Source: Gemmatimonadaceae bacterium (GTDB taxonomy: Bacteria > Gemmatimonadota > Gemmatimonadetes > Gemmatimonadales > Gemmatimonadaceae). Taken from it: a stretch of DNA of 64,000 nt. The stretch lies in assembly GCA_019637445.1 (NCBI GenBank), contig JAHBVS010000001.1, forward strand, positions 1,523,586 to 1,587,585, read 5' to 3'. Position numbers and translations under genes: made by a program. The notes beneath the pieces were generated by a model. That model was not told where the DNA came from, made no database searches, and saw only the letters and a list, made by a program, of their open reading frames with translations. Of this stretch, positions 26,526-35,782 are shown one piece after another (position 1 is the stretch's first letter; every line of letters begins with the position of its first letter).

Positions 26526-27911
26526 CTTCCCTACACAAAACGCCCGGAACACCCGCTCCAGCACCTCGTCCACGTCGATCGCGCCAGTGAGCTCGTCGAG
26601 TGCGTGGATGGCCGCGCGCAGGTGCGTGGCGGCAACGGGCGCCGGCAGGACATCGGCAGCCCAGGCATCGCGGAAGGCCGCGACCTCCTCACGTGCGGCG
26701 GCAATTGCCGCGGCGTGTCGGGCACGCGTCACCATCGGCTGATCTTCTGGCGGTTCTGGATAGGCTTGCTGCACCGCCGCCGTGATGGCGGCACGTAGCG
26801 CGTCCAGGCCTTCGCCCGTCAGCGCGCTGACCTCTACCGCGTGCGGAGGCGTCGGCGTCGCGTCGCTGGCGAGGTCGGCCTTGGTGCGCACCACGACCAA
26901 TTGTGGCGAATGCTCGGCGCCGGCCGCGGAGTTGTTCGCGCCCGCCGAGAGTTGTTGTGCCACGGCACGCTCGGCTACCGCCAAGGCGGTGGCGTCCTCG
27001 CCGCAGACCAGGACAATCTGCGCCCGCGCCAACCAGCGCGCGCTGACCTCGAGCCCCAGCCGCTCGACCGCATCATCGCTACTGCGCAGCCCCGCGGTGT
27101 CCACGAGCCGCCAGGGGTACGGATGCGCATCCACCAGCACCTCGATGGCATCACGCGTGGTCCCGGGCACCTCGCTCACGATTGCGCGCGCATCGCCCAC
27201 GAGCACGTTGAGCAGCGACGACTTGCCGGCGTTCGGCGCGCCCGCGAGCACCACCGCCACGCCGTCGCGGCCAAGCTCGCTGGCTGGCAGGGTCGCGCCG
27301 AGAGCGTCGAGGGCGGCCAACACCTCCGCGGCCGCCGACACCGCGCGTGCGCGCGGCTGCGGGCCGTCGTCCTCCTCGGGAAAGTCGAGGTCGTAGGCAA
27401 TCAACGCCTCGACGGCGATCAACGCCTCGCGCAGCGCGAGCAGCCGGCGCGACAGCGCGCCCGAGAGCTGGCGCAGCGCGGCGCGGTGCGTGGCCCGCGA
27501 GCGTGCGTCGATCAAGTCGGCCACCGCCTCCGCCTGCAGGAGGTCGAGCTTGCCGTGACGCACGGCGCGCTCGGTGAACTCGCCGGCCAGTGCGGGCCGC
27601 GCGCCGGCGGCCATCAATGCCCCGAGCAGCGCCTGGGCCACGTAGCTGCCGCCGTGCACACCGAACTCGATGAGATTCTCGCCCGTGAACGAGTGCGGCG
27701 CCACAAAGAGCGTCACCAGCGCGTCGTCGAGCGCCGTGCTGGCGTCATCGCAGTCGTGCAGCCGGACGCGCGTCGCGCGTCGCGGCACGAGATCCCCTGA
27801 AACGCCGATGCGCGCGGCAATGCCGCGCGCATCGGGACCACTCAGCCGTATGAGGGCGACGGCGGCACGGCCCGCCGCCGTCGCCTGCGCGACGATCGTG
27901 TCGCCGCGCAT
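26523..27911 (-). CDS. mnmE: tRNA modification GTPase MnmE
   Basis: 462 residues from the ATG at 27911. The N-terminal tetrahydrofolate-binding domain begins RGDTIVAQATAAGRAAVALIR-like and includes GENLIEFGVHGG. The inserted G domain has G1 (GAPNAGKSSLLN), G2/G3 (PGTTRD, DTAGLR) and a G4 of the form VRTKAD. The C-terminus ends in FCVGK, with the catalytic Cys. With MnmG (encoded at 55.2-57.1 kb) it makes the 5-carboxymethylaminomethyl modification of wobble U34. It starts 1 nt after the yidC stop in the rpmH-rnpA-yidD-yidC-mnmE cluster. Confidence 0.96.
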   Translation of the reverse strand: MRGDTIVAQATAAGRAAVALIRLSGPDARGIAARIGVSGDLVPRRATRVRLHDCDDASTALDDALVTLFVAPHSFTGENLIEFGVHGGSYVAQALLGALMAAGARPALAGEFTERAVRHGKLDLLQAEAVADLIDARSRATHRAALRQLSGALSRRLLALREALIAVEALIAYDLDFPEEDDGPQPRARAVSAAAEVLAALDALGATLPASELGRDGVAVVLAGAPNAGKSSLLNVLVGDARAIVSEVPGTTRDAIEVLVDAHPYPWRLVDTAGLRSSDDAVERLGLEVSARWLARAQIVLVCGEDATALAVAERAVAQQLSAGANNSAAGAEHSPQLVVVRTKADLASDATPTPPHAVEVSALTGEGLDALRAAITAAVQQAYPEPPEDQPMVTRARHAAAIAAAREEVAAFRDAWAADVLPAPVAATHLRAAIHALDELTGAIDVDEVLERVFRAFCVGK

Positions 27912-27912
27912 C

Positions 27913-29637
27913 TCAGGACTTCCGCGACCGGCCTCCACCCTTCGCCGCGGCCACCGGCTGGGGCGCTGCGTTCTTCGCGCGCTCGTTGGCGATCAGCCAC
28001 TGCTGCGGCAACGCGGCCAGGTTCTGCACCGTGTAGTAGAGGTTGAGGCCCGAGGCGAAGTTGAGCAGCGCCACCGTCAGGATGACCGGCATCAGGTACG
28101 ACATCATCTTCGTCTGCGGGTTCGGCGGCACGTTGCGCATTCCGACCCACGAGAGCGCGTACATCGAGAGGCCCATTGCCAGCGGCAGGATGTAGAACGG
28201 ATCCTTGAGCGAGATGTCCGCCAGCCACAGGAAGGGCACGCCGCGGAACTCGATCGTGTTCTGGAACACGAAGAACAGCGCAAAGAGGATCGGCATCGGA
28301 ATCAGCATCGGCAGGCAACCCGAGAACGCCGAGAAGGGGCTCACGCCGGCGTCCGCGTAGACCTTCATCACGGCCTCGCGCTGCCTCTCCGGATCGCCCT
28401 TGTGCTTGTTCTGCGCTTCCTGGATCAGTGGCGCCACACGCTGCATCGCCATCTGCGAGCGCATCATGCGCGTGTTGAGTGGCCACATCATCAAGCGGAT
28501 GGCCACACCGAAGAGCACAAGGATCCAGCCGTACTCGACGTTGAGCGTACGCTTCATCCAGAGCAGGATGCGCATCACGATGGTCGCGAAGGGCTGCACG
28601 ACGCCGCTGATCCAGCCGCCATACGGGTTCGCGTTCTCGAAGTCGCGACCCATCGCCACCATCCGTTCCCACTCCTGTGGACCGGCGTAGAGCTCGTAGG
28701 CGACGCTGCCGTTCGCGAGGGGGGAGACCACCGTACCCGTCGCGCGCATCGCGATCTTGTTCACGCGCACGGCGCCGGTCACGTGCAGCTCCGCCAGCGG
28801 CGAGCCTTCCGTGGACGGTGCCAGCAGGCCGACGAGGAAATACTTGCTCTTCGCCACGACCCAGGTGTGCGGCCCGCTCCGCAACAGCCGCTCGCCCGGA
28901 TCGGGCTTGCGGAAGTCCACGCGCTCGGCGCCCGACGACTGCGGCTTGAACGCGTAGGCGAGGTGTCGGGCGTCCTCCTGCGTGTCGGCTTCCTGCGACG
29001 TGAACCCGGTCGGCAGGTCGGAGAGCAGGAACGCCGGCTGCGCCAGGCCGCTCGCCGTGACCGTCACTTGGGTGAGGTAGTTGTCCGGTGCCAGCGTGTA
29101 CGCGATGCGCAGCGTGGACGCCGCCCCCAGCGAGGCGTCGAACACCAGGCGCTCGCCGGCCTCGCTCGTCTCACGCATCGAACGGAACGCGATGCGGTCG
29201 AGGGCGATGGTGTCGCCGCCGGCGATCAGGCGGAACGCGAGCATCGGCTCAGCGCCGTGCTCCAGCTGCACCGTGCCGTTGTCCTCGCCGAGCTTGTCGA
29301 AGCGCGGCAGTTCCGCGCCAAGGAAGCGCGCGCCGAGTGTGCTGAAACGATAGGTCGCGAGGTCGTTGGCGAGCGTCAGCGTCTCCGCCACGACGGCCGG
29401 TGCGCTCGCGGCGGTGTTCGCGGCTGGTCCCATCGTTGGGGTCGCGGCGGCGGCACTGGCGGTGGCGGGCGCGGCATCGCCACCGGCAGGCGTCGGTGCC
29501 GTCGCGACCGGAAGGGTGTCTCCACCCTCGAGCGACGCGATCGCGGTGGGGGGTGGCACGGGCTGCCGGAAGATCAGCGGCGTGGCGATGACAACGGCGC
29601 CGGTCAGCAACAGGGCCAGGAAGAAACGCTTATCCAT
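27913..29637 (-). CDS. yidC: Membrane protein insertase YidC
   Basis: 574 residues from the ATG at 29637 (MDKRFF). The N-terminal membrane helix is followed by a Pro/Ala linker and a large periplasmic beta domain (about 90-340), the form found in diderm bacteria. The conserved core has five helices, including [34 protein letters not shown] and FNFASG-like [16 protein letters not shown]. The tail is basic (GGGRSRKS). It inserts proteins into the inner membrane with or without SecYEG. It overlaps yidD by 8 nt. Confidence 0.96.
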   Translation of the reverse strand: MDKRFFLALLLTGAVVIATPLIFRQPVPPPTAIASLEGGDTLPVATAPTPAGGDAAPATASAAAATPTMGPAANTAASAPAVVAETLTLANDLATYRFSTLGARFLGAELPRFDKLGEDNGTVQLEHGAEPMLAFRLIAGGDTIALDRIAFRSMRETSEAGERLVFDASLGAASTLRIAYTLAPDNYLTQVTVTASGLAQPAFLLSDLPTGFTSQEADTQEDARHLAYAFKPQSSGAERVDFRKPDPGERLLRSGPHTWVVAKSKYFLVGLLAPSTEGSPLAELHVTGAVRVNKIAMRATGTVVSPLANGSVAYELYAGPQEWERMVAMGRDFENANPYGGWISGVVQPFATIVMRILLWMKRTLNVEYGWILVLFGVAIRLMMWPLNTRMMRSQMAMQRVAPLIQEAQNKHKGDPERQREAVMKVYADAGVSPFSAFSGCLPMLIPMPILFALFFVFQNTIEFRGVPFLWLADISLKDPFYILPLAMGLSMYALSWVGMRNVPPNPQTKMMSYLMPVILTVALLNFASGLNLYYTVQNLAALPQQWLIANERAKNAAPQPVAAAKGGGRSRKS

Positions 29638-29878
29638 CTCGACTGGTGGTCGGGCGTGGGGACGGCGGGTCGGGCACGGGGTCAAAGCCCCCCGGCCGGA
29701 ACGGATGGCAGCGGGCGATGCGCTTCGCGGCGAGCCACGAACCGCGCAGCGCCCCGTGTTTCTCGAGCGCCTCGATCGCGTAGTGCGAACACGTCGGATG
29801 ATAACGACAGGCCGCGGGCAGCAGGGGCGAGAGCACCGCCTGGTACGCGCGGACGAACAGCACAAGCAGCGTCTTCAC
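29630..29878 (-). CDS. yidD: Membrane protein insertion efficiency factor YidD
   Basis: 82 residues from a GTG at 29878, overlapping the rnpA stop (GTGA). It carries the YidD signature [31 protein letters not shown] and [14 protein letters not shown]. It is thought to assist YidC-dependent insertion at the inner membrane. The frame can be extended upstream only into rnpA. Confidence 0.94.
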   Translation of the reverse strand: MKTLLVLFVRAYQAVLSPLLPAACRYHPTCSHYAIEALEKHGALRGSWLAAKRIARCHPFRPGGFDPVPDPPSPRPTTSRDG

Positions 29879-30222
29879 GCCGCGACCTCGGCGACGCGCG
29901 CGCCAAGTTTCTGCATCTCGCGCGCGAGCCGCGTGAAGTCGGCCGCGTAGGCCGCCGGCGCCGCGCGGAGCACGACATCGTGGGGCGGCAGCGGTTGTAG
30001 CGCGCTCGACCATTCGCGACGCGCGAGTTCGCGCAGGCGACGCTTGAGGCGGTTGCGTGCGACCGCACTCTGCTTGTGGCGCGGCACGATGATGCCGATG
30101 CGATGCGCACGAAGAAGGGAAGCGAGTACCCGAACCTCGAGCAGCGCGGTTCGGACTCGCTTCCCTTCGCGGCGGACCAGCTCGAGGTCGGCCGTGCGCG
30201 TCAGCCGCTGAGGCGACGCCAC
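29875..30222 (-). CDS. rnpA: Ribonuclease P protein component
   Basis: 115 residues, GTG start. The RNR motif is clear ([17 protein letters not shown]), preceded by [11 protein letters not shown] in place of the usual GxxVSKKxG. It binds the RNase P RNA (encoded at 34.3-34.7 kb) to process tRNA 5' ends. The start is 13 nt after the rpmH stop. Confidence 0.95.
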   Translation of the reverse strand: MASPQRLTRTADLELVRREGKRVRTALLEVRVLASLLRAHRIGIIVPRHKQSAVARNRLKRRLRELARREWSSALQPLPPHDVVLRAAPAAYAADFTRLAREMQKLGARVAEVAA

Positions 30223-30235
30223 GCGGCGTGGATCC

Positions 30236-30400
30236 TCAGACGCCCGCGTACTTCGACGGGAGCTTCACCGTCAAGCGCTTGCGGCCCTTCTTGCGGCGCC
30301 GGCTGAGCACTTCACGCCCCCACTTGGTTTCCATGCGCGCGCGGAATCCGTGCGTCTTGATACGACGCTTATTGCGCGGGCGATACGTCGGCTTCCCCAT
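30236..30400 (-). CDS. rpmH: Large ribosomal subunit protein bL34
   Basis: 54 residues: starts [19 protein letters not shown] and ends LPSKYAGV, with the basic core [20 protein letters not shown]. This is the normal bL34 pattern with a short C-terminal extension. It is the first gene of the leftward rpmH-rnpA-yidD-yidC-mnmE cluster, with a GGAG ribosome binding site before the ATG. Confidence 0.98.
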   Translation of the reverse strand: MGKPTYRPRNKRRIKTHGFRARMETKWGREVLSRRRKKGRKRLTVKLPSKYAGV

Positions 30401-30444
30401 CGTTGCTCCAAAAAGGCTGAAATCACATCGCGGACAGACCGCTA

Positions 30445-30473
30445 AACGTAGTCCGGCTCTAGGGTTACGTCAA
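30445..30473 (-). promoter_or_regulatory. Sigma70-type promoter of rpmH cluster
   Basis: Reading leftward: -35 TTGACG (30473-30468), 17-nt spacer, -10 TACGTT (30450-30445). It lies 45 nt before the rpmH start, back to back with the dnaA promoter. Confidence 0.65.
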
Positions 30474-30515
30474 CGGGCGAACCATCTGGGCAGCACTGGT
30501 TTGGAGTCACGAGCG

Positions 30516-30544
30516 TTGACTTATCCACAGGCGGGGGGTAGGTT
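30516..30544 (+). promoter_or_regulatory. dnaA promoter with DnaA box in the spacer
   Basis: -35 TTGACT (30516-30521), 17-nt spacer, -10 TAGGTT (30539-30544). A perfect DnaA box TTATCCACA occupies 30521-30529, so DnaA binding would block polymerase. This is the expected layout for dnaA autorepression. Confidence 0.7.
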
Positions 30545-30586
30545 CGCGTCCCTTCGGATTTCCACAATCGGCTCGCTCCTGCCCTG

Positions 30587-31984
30587 ATGTCTTTATCCCC
30601 CACCGATGTGTGGTCGCGCCTGCTGGATCGCGCGCGAACAGAACTGCCGGATCACATAGTTGAGACCTGGTTGTCACCCCTCACCCCGGCGGAGTTCTCC
30701 GGCGAGGCGCTGACCCTGAATGCACCCGACCAGTTTTCGGTCGAGTGGAACGAGCGCAAGCACCAGGCGCTGCTCGAGTCGCTGGCTCCGGTGGCGCTTG
30801 GGCAGCCATTGAAGATTGCGCTGCGCGTGCAGCAGGAGCGCTTGCAGCGCAGCCAGATGGACCTTTTCGTGCCAGAAAGAGGACAGGAAAGAGCCACCAT
30901 AGAGCCAGAAAAGGCGCCTGAGAACGTCACGCTCAGCTCGCTGAACGACCGCTACTCCTTCGACACCTTCGTCATCGGCAAGTCCAACGACCTCGCCGCT
31001 GCCGCCGCGATGGCCGTCGCCCAGGCCCCAGGGAAGACCTACAACCCGCTCTTCTTCTACGGACCCACTGGGCTGGGCAAGACGCACCTGATGCAGGCCA
31101 TCGCGCACGACATCCTCAAGCGCGCCCCGCAGACCCGCGTCACCTACATCACGACCGAGCAGTTCACCAACGACGTCATCACGTCCATCGGCAAGGGCGC
31201 GATGCACGACTTTCGCCGGCGCTATCGCGAGACGGATCTCTTCCTCGTCGACGACGTGCACTTCATTGGCGGCAAGAACTCCACACAGGAAGAGTTCTTC
31301 CACACCTTCAATGCGCTCTACGAGGCCGGCCGCCAGATCGTGCTGACCTCGGACCGCCCGCCCTCCGAGATCCCGAAGCTCGAGGCGCGCCTCGCGTCGC
31401 GATTCGCCTGGGGCATGGTGGCCGACATCGGCCAGCCAGATCTCGAGCACCGCATCGCCATCCTGCGTCGCAAGGCGGAACAGGATCACCTCGAGCACAC
31501 GATCCCCGATGACGTACTGCACTTCATCGCAGACCACGTGCAGTCGAACGTGCGCGAGCTCGAGGGCTCGATCATCAAGCTGCTGGCCTACGCGTCACTC
31601 AAGCACCGCGTCGTGACCGTGGACCTGGCCCGCGAAGCGCTGCGCGACAAGCTGCGCGCGCCGGACGGTCCGCCGGTGCGCCCCGAGCGCCAGAGCCGCA
31701 TGGCCCTGATTCAGCAGCGCGTCGCCTCCGAGTGGGGAGTCACGGTCGAAGGGCTGCAATCGAAAACCCGCACCAAGACCCTGACCATTCCCCGCCAGGT
31801 CGCCATGTACCTGGCCCGGGAGATCCTCGGTCTGCAGCTCGTCGAAATCGGCCAGGCCTTCGGTGGGCGAGACCACTCCACGGTCATCCACTCGCTCGAG
31901 CGCGTGGCCGAGACAATGAAGGAAAGCGCAGAGTTCAGAAATCGTGTGGACCGCGTGAGGGAAACTGTCCGGCACTCCACATAG
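30587..31984 (+). CDS. dnaA: Chromosomal replication initiator DnaA
   Basis: 465 residues with four domains. Domain I is residues 1-90 (VWSRLLDRARTEL). A short linker about 90-120 is followed by the AAA+ domain with Walker A (GPTGLGKTH, near 160), Walker B (LFLVDDVHF, near 217) and LRRKAEQDHLE. Domain IV carries the DnaA-box signature (GGRDHSTVIHS, near 425). It opens oriC, which lies directly downstream. The upstream promoter contains a DnaA box. Confidence 0.98.
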   Translation: MSLSPTDVWSRLLDRARTELPDHIVETWLSPLTPAEFSGEALTLNAPDQFSVEWNERKHQALLESLAPVALGQPLKIALRVQQERLQRSQMDLFVPERGQERATIEPEKAPENVTLSSLNDRYSFDTFVIGKSNDLAAAAAMAVAQAPGKTYNPLFFYGPTGLGKTHLMQAIAHDILKRAPQTRVTYITTEQFTNDVITSIGKGAMHDFRRRYRETDLFLVDDVHFIGGKNSTQEEFFHTFNALYEAGRQIVLTSDRPPSEIPKLEARLASRFAWGMVADIGQPDLEHRIAILRRKAEQDHLEHTIPDDVLHFIADHVQSNVRELEGSIIKLLAYASLKHRVVTVDLAREALRDKLRAPDGPPVRPERQSRMALIQQRVASEWGVTVEGLQSKTRTKTLTIPRQVAMYLAREILGLQLVEIGQAFGGRDHSTVIHSLERVAETMKESAEFRNRVDRVRETVRHST

Positions 31985-32209
31985 TCCACGGCCATCCACA
32001 CGCAGCAGCACTCCAAACAGCGATTCCCCCGCCCGTCCACGCAGCATCCGCACGCAACCCACGTGAACGACGCACGCGAAACGATGATGCGACAAGCACT
32101 TTCGCGGTTCGTCCACAATCCACACCTTTCTACTACTTCTACTAGTAAAGAAATTCAGTAGAGAGTAACAGCAGCTCCGCGCGCCCATCCACACCCGCTC
32201 CCACGCCAG
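31985..32209. other. Replication origin (oriC) in the dnaA-dnaN gap
   Basis: The 225-bp gap contains repeated DnaA-box-like cores: ATCCACA at 31994-32000, 32118-32124 and 32187-32193, and GTCCACA at 32111-32117. Two further GTCCAC copies occur at about 31984 and 32034. Next to the 32111-32124 pair lies CTACTACTTCTACTAG (32130-32145), whose other strand reads as consecutive DnaA-trios, followed by the only clearly AT-rich stretch of the region (32145-32170). Only the dnaA promoter box is a perfect TTATCCACA. The order boxes, trios, AT-rich DNA matches the basal unwinding system described in Bacillus subtilis. Confidence 0.8.
32130..32145 (-). promoter_or_regulatory. DnaA-trio array (unwinding element)
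   Basis: On the complementary strand read 3' to 5' the sequence is GAT-GAT-GAA-GAT-GAT-C, five consecutive DnaA-trios of the 3'-[G/A]A[T/A]-5' type. It begins 6 nt after the nearest DnaA-box-like core and runs into AT-rich DNA. Confidence 0.65.
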
Positions 32210-33316
32210 ATGCGTTTCACCATCACTCGCGAGAAGCTCCAGGAAGGCCTCGCTGCCGTCACACCCGCCGTCCCCAACAAGACGACGCTGCCGGTGTTGG
32301 CCAACCTTCTGGTGCAGACCACGGACAAGGGCATTCGGATCTCGGGCACCGACCTCGACATCGCGGTCAGCACCGAAGTGACCGCTGACGTCGAGAGCGC
32401 GGGCGCCATCACGATCCCTGCTCGCAAGCTTTCCGAAATCGCCCGCGAGTTGCCGCCCTCACCGGTGCGCATCTCGACCACGGGGGATCAGCGCATCACG
32501 CTCGAGTGCGGTCGCTCGAAGTTCAAGTTGCTTGGACTCCCGAAGTCCGAGTTCCCAAGCTTCCCGGCCGTGCAGTTCGACAAGGCGGTGCGCATTCCCT
32601 CTGGAGATCTCCAGAAGCTCATTGGCCACACGGCCTTCGCCGCCAGCACGGAGGAGAGCCGTCCGATCCTCAACGGCGTGCTTTGGGAACTGCGCAGCGA
32701 CCTGATGCGGATGGTCGCCACGAATGGCCACCGCCTGGCGAAGATGGAGATCCCGGTGCGGGGCGGACAGAAGGCAGATCTCATCATTCCGCCCAAGGCC
32801 CTCGAGCAGATTCGTCGCCTCTTCCCCGCCGAGGAGGAGCTGGAGGTGGCGCAGGGCGAAAACCACCTGGGATTTCGCTCGCCGTTCACGTCGGTCTACA
32901 CGCGCCTCATCGAGGGACCGTATCCCGGCTACGAGCAGGTCATCCCGAAGGACAACGACAAGTACGCCATCCTCGACCGCGCGGCGTTCACCAGCACGCT
33001 GAAGCGCATGAGCGTGGTCGCCTCCGACCAGACGCACCGCATCCGGCTGTCCTTCAATGCCGGCATGCTCAAGTTCTCGGTCTCGACCCCGGACCTCGGC
33101 GAGGCCCAGGACGAGTTGCCGATCCGCTACGACGGCGATCCGCTCGACATCGGATTCAACGCGGCCTACCTGCTCGAGATCCTGCGCTACATGCCCACCG
33201 ACGAGGTGCGCATGACCTTCCGTGCGCCGGAACGCGCGTCAACGGTCGAGCCCGAAGGCTGGTCGGAGCCAGGCAAGTATCTCTGCCTCCTGATGCCGCT
33301 GCGCCTGGTCGATTGA
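32210..33316 (+). CDS. dnaN: DNA polymerase III subunit beta (sliding clamp)
   Basis: 368 residues. N-terminal MRFTITREKLQEGL and the NKTTLPVLANLLV block start the first clamp domain. All three DnaN domains are present, ending LCLLMPLRLVD, a typical clamp terminus. The ring-shaped dimer tethers polymerase III to DNA. It follows oriC directly; recF and gyrB, common next genes, are absent. The neighbour is a convergent lipoprotein gene. Confidence 0.97.
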   Translation: MRFTITREKLQEGLAAVTPAVPNKTTLPVLANLLVQTTDKGIRISGTDLDIAVSTEVTADVESAGAITIPARKLSEIARELPPSPVRISTTGDQRITLECGRSKFKLLGLPKSEFPSFPAVQFDKAVRIPSGDLQKLIGHTAFAASTEESRPILNGVLWELRSDLMRMVATNGHRLAKMEIPVRGGQKADLIIPPKALEQIRRLFPAEEELEVAQGENHLGFRSPFTSVYTRLIEGPYPGYEQVIPKDNDKYAILDRAAFTSTLKRMSVVASDQTHRIRLSFNAGMLKFSVSTPDLGEAQDELPIRYDGDPLDIGFNAAYLLEILRYMPTDEVRMTFRAPERASTVEPEGWSEPGKYLCLLMPLRLVD

Positions 33317-33372
33317 CCTGCGAGTCTAGGCGCCTGCGCTGAGCACGCCGGGCGCCGCCGCGCCGACAGCGG

Positions 33373-34254
33373 CTACTGCGGCTCTGAAATCTCGATGGCG
33401 CTCGTCTGCAGGAGCTGCTGCTGGCGGCGCCGGCCGTCCATCCGCACGTGCAGGACCGAGCGCCCCTCCGCCGCCACGATTGCACCGCCGTCGAGCGAGA
33501 CCAGGAGGGCCATCTCGCCCTCGCCTTCACCCGTCAGGGTGATGCGTTCGCCGAACTGCAGGCCTTCGCCGCGCAGCGTCGTGCTCGTGCGGCGGCGCAG
33601 GAACAGCACAAGCGCCCCCGCGCGCTCCGCCGCGCTGTCCGCGACGAAGCGCCGCACGGTTTCAACGTTCAACGGGATGCCGTCGCGGCACATCACGTAG
33701 CGCGACGAGTCCTGCCAGGCCTGACCTGGCTCAAGCCGCAGCGGGAGGGCCATCCACGCCTCGCGGAAACCCTGCACGACGGTCGCGTGCAAGTCCGTGC
33801 AGCTCGCTCCGTCTGGCGTGCGGAAACGCGGCATTTCGCCGGGCACCTGCTCAGCAACAAATGAGAACGGCAGCGAGATCCCCTGCGGGCGCTGCCACTG
33901 CGTCAGCGGCGGCACGCGTATCTCGAACTGCGTGACCATCCCCGCCAGCCTGGCCGGCAGGGCATCCGGCACGTCACCCCAAGCCACCTCAAGTGTGCTC
34001 TCGAGCGAATCGCGCCGCGCGGTAGAGTCCAGGCGCGACACCAGCTCGGCGGAGATCCGAATGCGCTGGCTGCGACGGCGTCCCGGCTCGCGAATCTCCC
34101 ACGGTGGCGCGGACGGATCACGAACCATCGGGACCCGCGACGTCTCAGGCGGGCGCGGCGTGCCGGCGCTGCCCGCACAGGCCGCCACGAGCGTCAGCAG
34201 CACAGCGGGCAACAGCCGCGGGCAAAACGAAAGGCGTGGGGGCATAGGACGCAC
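33373..34254 (-). CDS. Hypothetical lipoprotein
   Basis: 293 residues. A signal peptide ends in a lipobox-like LVAACAG, placing the lipidated Cys near residue 26. The mature part has no recognised domain. It shows alternating beta-like segments (FEIRVPPLTQWQ, ISLPFSFVAEQVPGE, GERITLTGEGEGEMALLVSLDGG) and two later cysteines (TPDGASCTDLH, YVMCRDG) that could form a disulfide. Likely envelope-located. Two ATGs (34254, 34245) are possible starts. It is convergent with dnaN across a 56-bp gap. Confidence 0.65.
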   Translation of the reverse strand: MRPMPPRLSFCPRLLPAVLLTLVAACAGSAGTPRPPETSRVPMVRDPSAPPWEIREPGRRRSQRIRISAELVSRLDSTARRDSLESTLEVAWGDVPDALPARLAGMVTQFEIRVPPLTQWQRPQGISLPFSFVAEQVPGEMPRFRTPDGASCTDLHATVVQGFREAWMALPLRLEPGQAWQDSSRYVMCRDGIPLNVETVRRFVADSAAERAGALVLFLRRRTSTTLRGEGLQFGERITLTGEGEGEMALLVSLDGGAIVAAEGRSVLHVRMDGRRRQQQLLQTSAIEISEPQ

Positions 34255-34310
34255 GATAACGCACGACGGCAGGTGGTGGGGATTCGACCCCAGCCACCTG
34301 CCGCCGTTCC

Positions 34311-34698
34311 TGCGTGGGCCCCGCCTGTAAGCCGGGTTCTGTCGGTGCCTCGCGACACCGGACGATCATTTCTCTCGGCGCACGGTCGCCCGTGTGCTCT
34401 AGCAGCCAACCCGCGGCGTCTTCATCGCTGAGGACTGCAACTCGCCGCTTATTTGGCCTTGCTCCCGCTGGGGTTTGCCGTGCCGTCCCCGTTGCCGTGG
34501 ACGCGGTGGGCTCTTACCCCACCGTTTCACCCTTACCGGCGCCGAAGCGCCGGCGGTCTGTTTTCTGTGGCACTGTCCGTCGCGCATCGGGGTGTGCCCG
34601 GTGCGCGCCCAGGCGTTACCTGGCAGCGTGTCCAAGGAGCCCGGACTTTCCTCGGCGCATCGAAAACCTGCGACGCGATCGTCCGGCGGGACCACGCA
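34311..34698 (-). ncRNA. rnpB: RNase P RNA, type A
   Basis: On the minus strand the sequence has the invariant GAGGAAAGTCCGGGCTCC block (around 34636-34653), the P4 partner near the 3' end with ACAGAACCCGGCTTA (about 34321-34335), and closing P1 arms GCGTGGTCCCGCC (34698 side) and GGCGGGGCCCACGC (34311 side). About 388 nt, normal for bacterial type A. Together with RnpA it matures tRNA 5' ends. Ends are placed from P1 pairing and are accurate to a few bases. Confidence 0.95.
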
Positions 34699-34701
34699 TT
34701 C

Positions 34702-34707
34702 AATATA
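34702..34707 (-). promoter_or_regulatory. -10 element of rnpB
   Basis: TATATT reading leftward, placed so that transcription would begin within a few bases of the predicted P1 5' end (34698). No good -35 hexamer is seen at 16-18 nt. Confidence 0.5.
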
Positions 34708-34836
34708 GCGGTCCCCGGGAAGGTGACGACCTGCAATGGGGCGCTGTGCCGCGATGACGGGAGCGTGACCGTTAGGCGCGAAGCTGCCCGCGTTCTGCGT
34801 GCCGGGCGCGTTCCCACCCCCGTCGTCGAGGTCGCC

Positions 34837-35745
34837 ATGTCCGCTTCGCTGCCTGCCCTCCAGGCCCCCGTCGTCACCGTGCTTGACCCCGATGAGCGCG
34901 CCCGCGTGGACGCCGCCGGCGAAGGCCTCTACCACACCATCCACCGCGAGAATCTCGCCGACGCCATCGCCGACCTGAAGCACCGTCGTGTCGGTGCGGT
35001 GCTCCTGGGTGTTGTGCGCTGCGGTCATCAGGTGGATCGGCGCATCGCCTCCGTGGTGCGCGAGTTTCCGACCGTGCCTACGGTGGCCCTGCTCGGCACC
35101 CAACCGCCAAGCGCCGAGGCGCTGCTGCGGATTGGAAATGCAGGGGTCACGCGACTGGTGGACGTACGCGTGCCGGCCGGCTGGAGCCAGCTGCGCCGCA
35201 TCCTCGCGAGCGAAGCGGCCCGTGGCGCCGACCAGTCCGCGCTGGCTCGCGTGCGCACGGAACTCGCGCCGATTCCAGACGACACTTGGCAGTTCTTCGA
35301 GGCGCTGTTCGCGGCCAGCGAACGCAGCGGAACCGTGCAGGATCTTTCACTGCGCCTGCAGGTGCTGCCGAGCACGCTGATGAGCCGCTTCTTCCGCGCG
35401 CGCCTTCCCGCACCGAAGCGCTACCTCGCCTACGCGCGACTGCTGCGCGCCGCGCGGCTCTTCGAGGATTCCGGGCATTCGATCGCCGACGTGGCCAACG
35501 CGCTGGACTTCTCGTCGCCGCAGTCGTTCGGCCGTCACATCCAGACTTTCCTCGGCATCAGCGCCGGCGAGTTCCGGCGCACCCACGGCGCCGACCGAAT
35601 GTTGGAACGCTTCCTCGACGAGTTGATCCGGCCGCACCGCGAGAGCCTGCGCCGCCTACGGGCCATCGTCATCAAGCCGGGCATGCGGGCACTCCCGCCA
35701 ACGCTCGCAGGTCGCGGCCCGGCCTTTCACACGAGGCGCCCGTGA
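34837..35745 (+). CDS. AraC-family-like transcriptional regulator
   Basis: 302 residues from the ATG at 34837 with GAGG at 34827-34830; a longer open frame runs back through the RNase P RNA and is not credible. The C-terminal region (about 160-262) holds two helix-turn-helix units of AraC type, including YARLLRAARLFEDSGHSIADVANALDFSSPQSFGRHIQTFLG. The N-terminal part looks like a degenerate receiver-like alpha/beta domain (VVTVLDPDERARVDAAGEGL, AVLLGVVRCG, TVALLGTQPPS). Target genes unknown. It is convergent with pyrE. Confidence 0.75.
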   Translation: MSASLPALQAPVVTVLDPDERARVDAAGEGLYHTIHRENLADAIADLKHRRVGAVLLGVVRCGHQVDRRIASVVREFPTVPTVALLGTQPPSAEALLRIGNAGVTRLVDVRVPAGWSQLRRILASEAARGADQSALARVRTELAPIPDDTWQFFEALFAASERSGTVQDLSLRLQVLPSTLMSRFFRARLPAPKRYLAYARLLRAARLFEDSGHSIADVANALDFSSPQSFGRHIQTFLGISAGEFRRTHGADRMLERFLDELIRPHRESLRRLRAIVIKPGMRALPPTLAGRGPAFHTRRP

Positions 35746-35782
35746 GCCGCCGGCCCAAAGGCCCTCCGCGGCCCGCGCTGCA

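Noticed and set aside
34453-34836. N-terminal extension of the AraC-like regulator
   Set aside because: It reads through RNase P RNA. The ATG at 34837 has a ribosome binding site.
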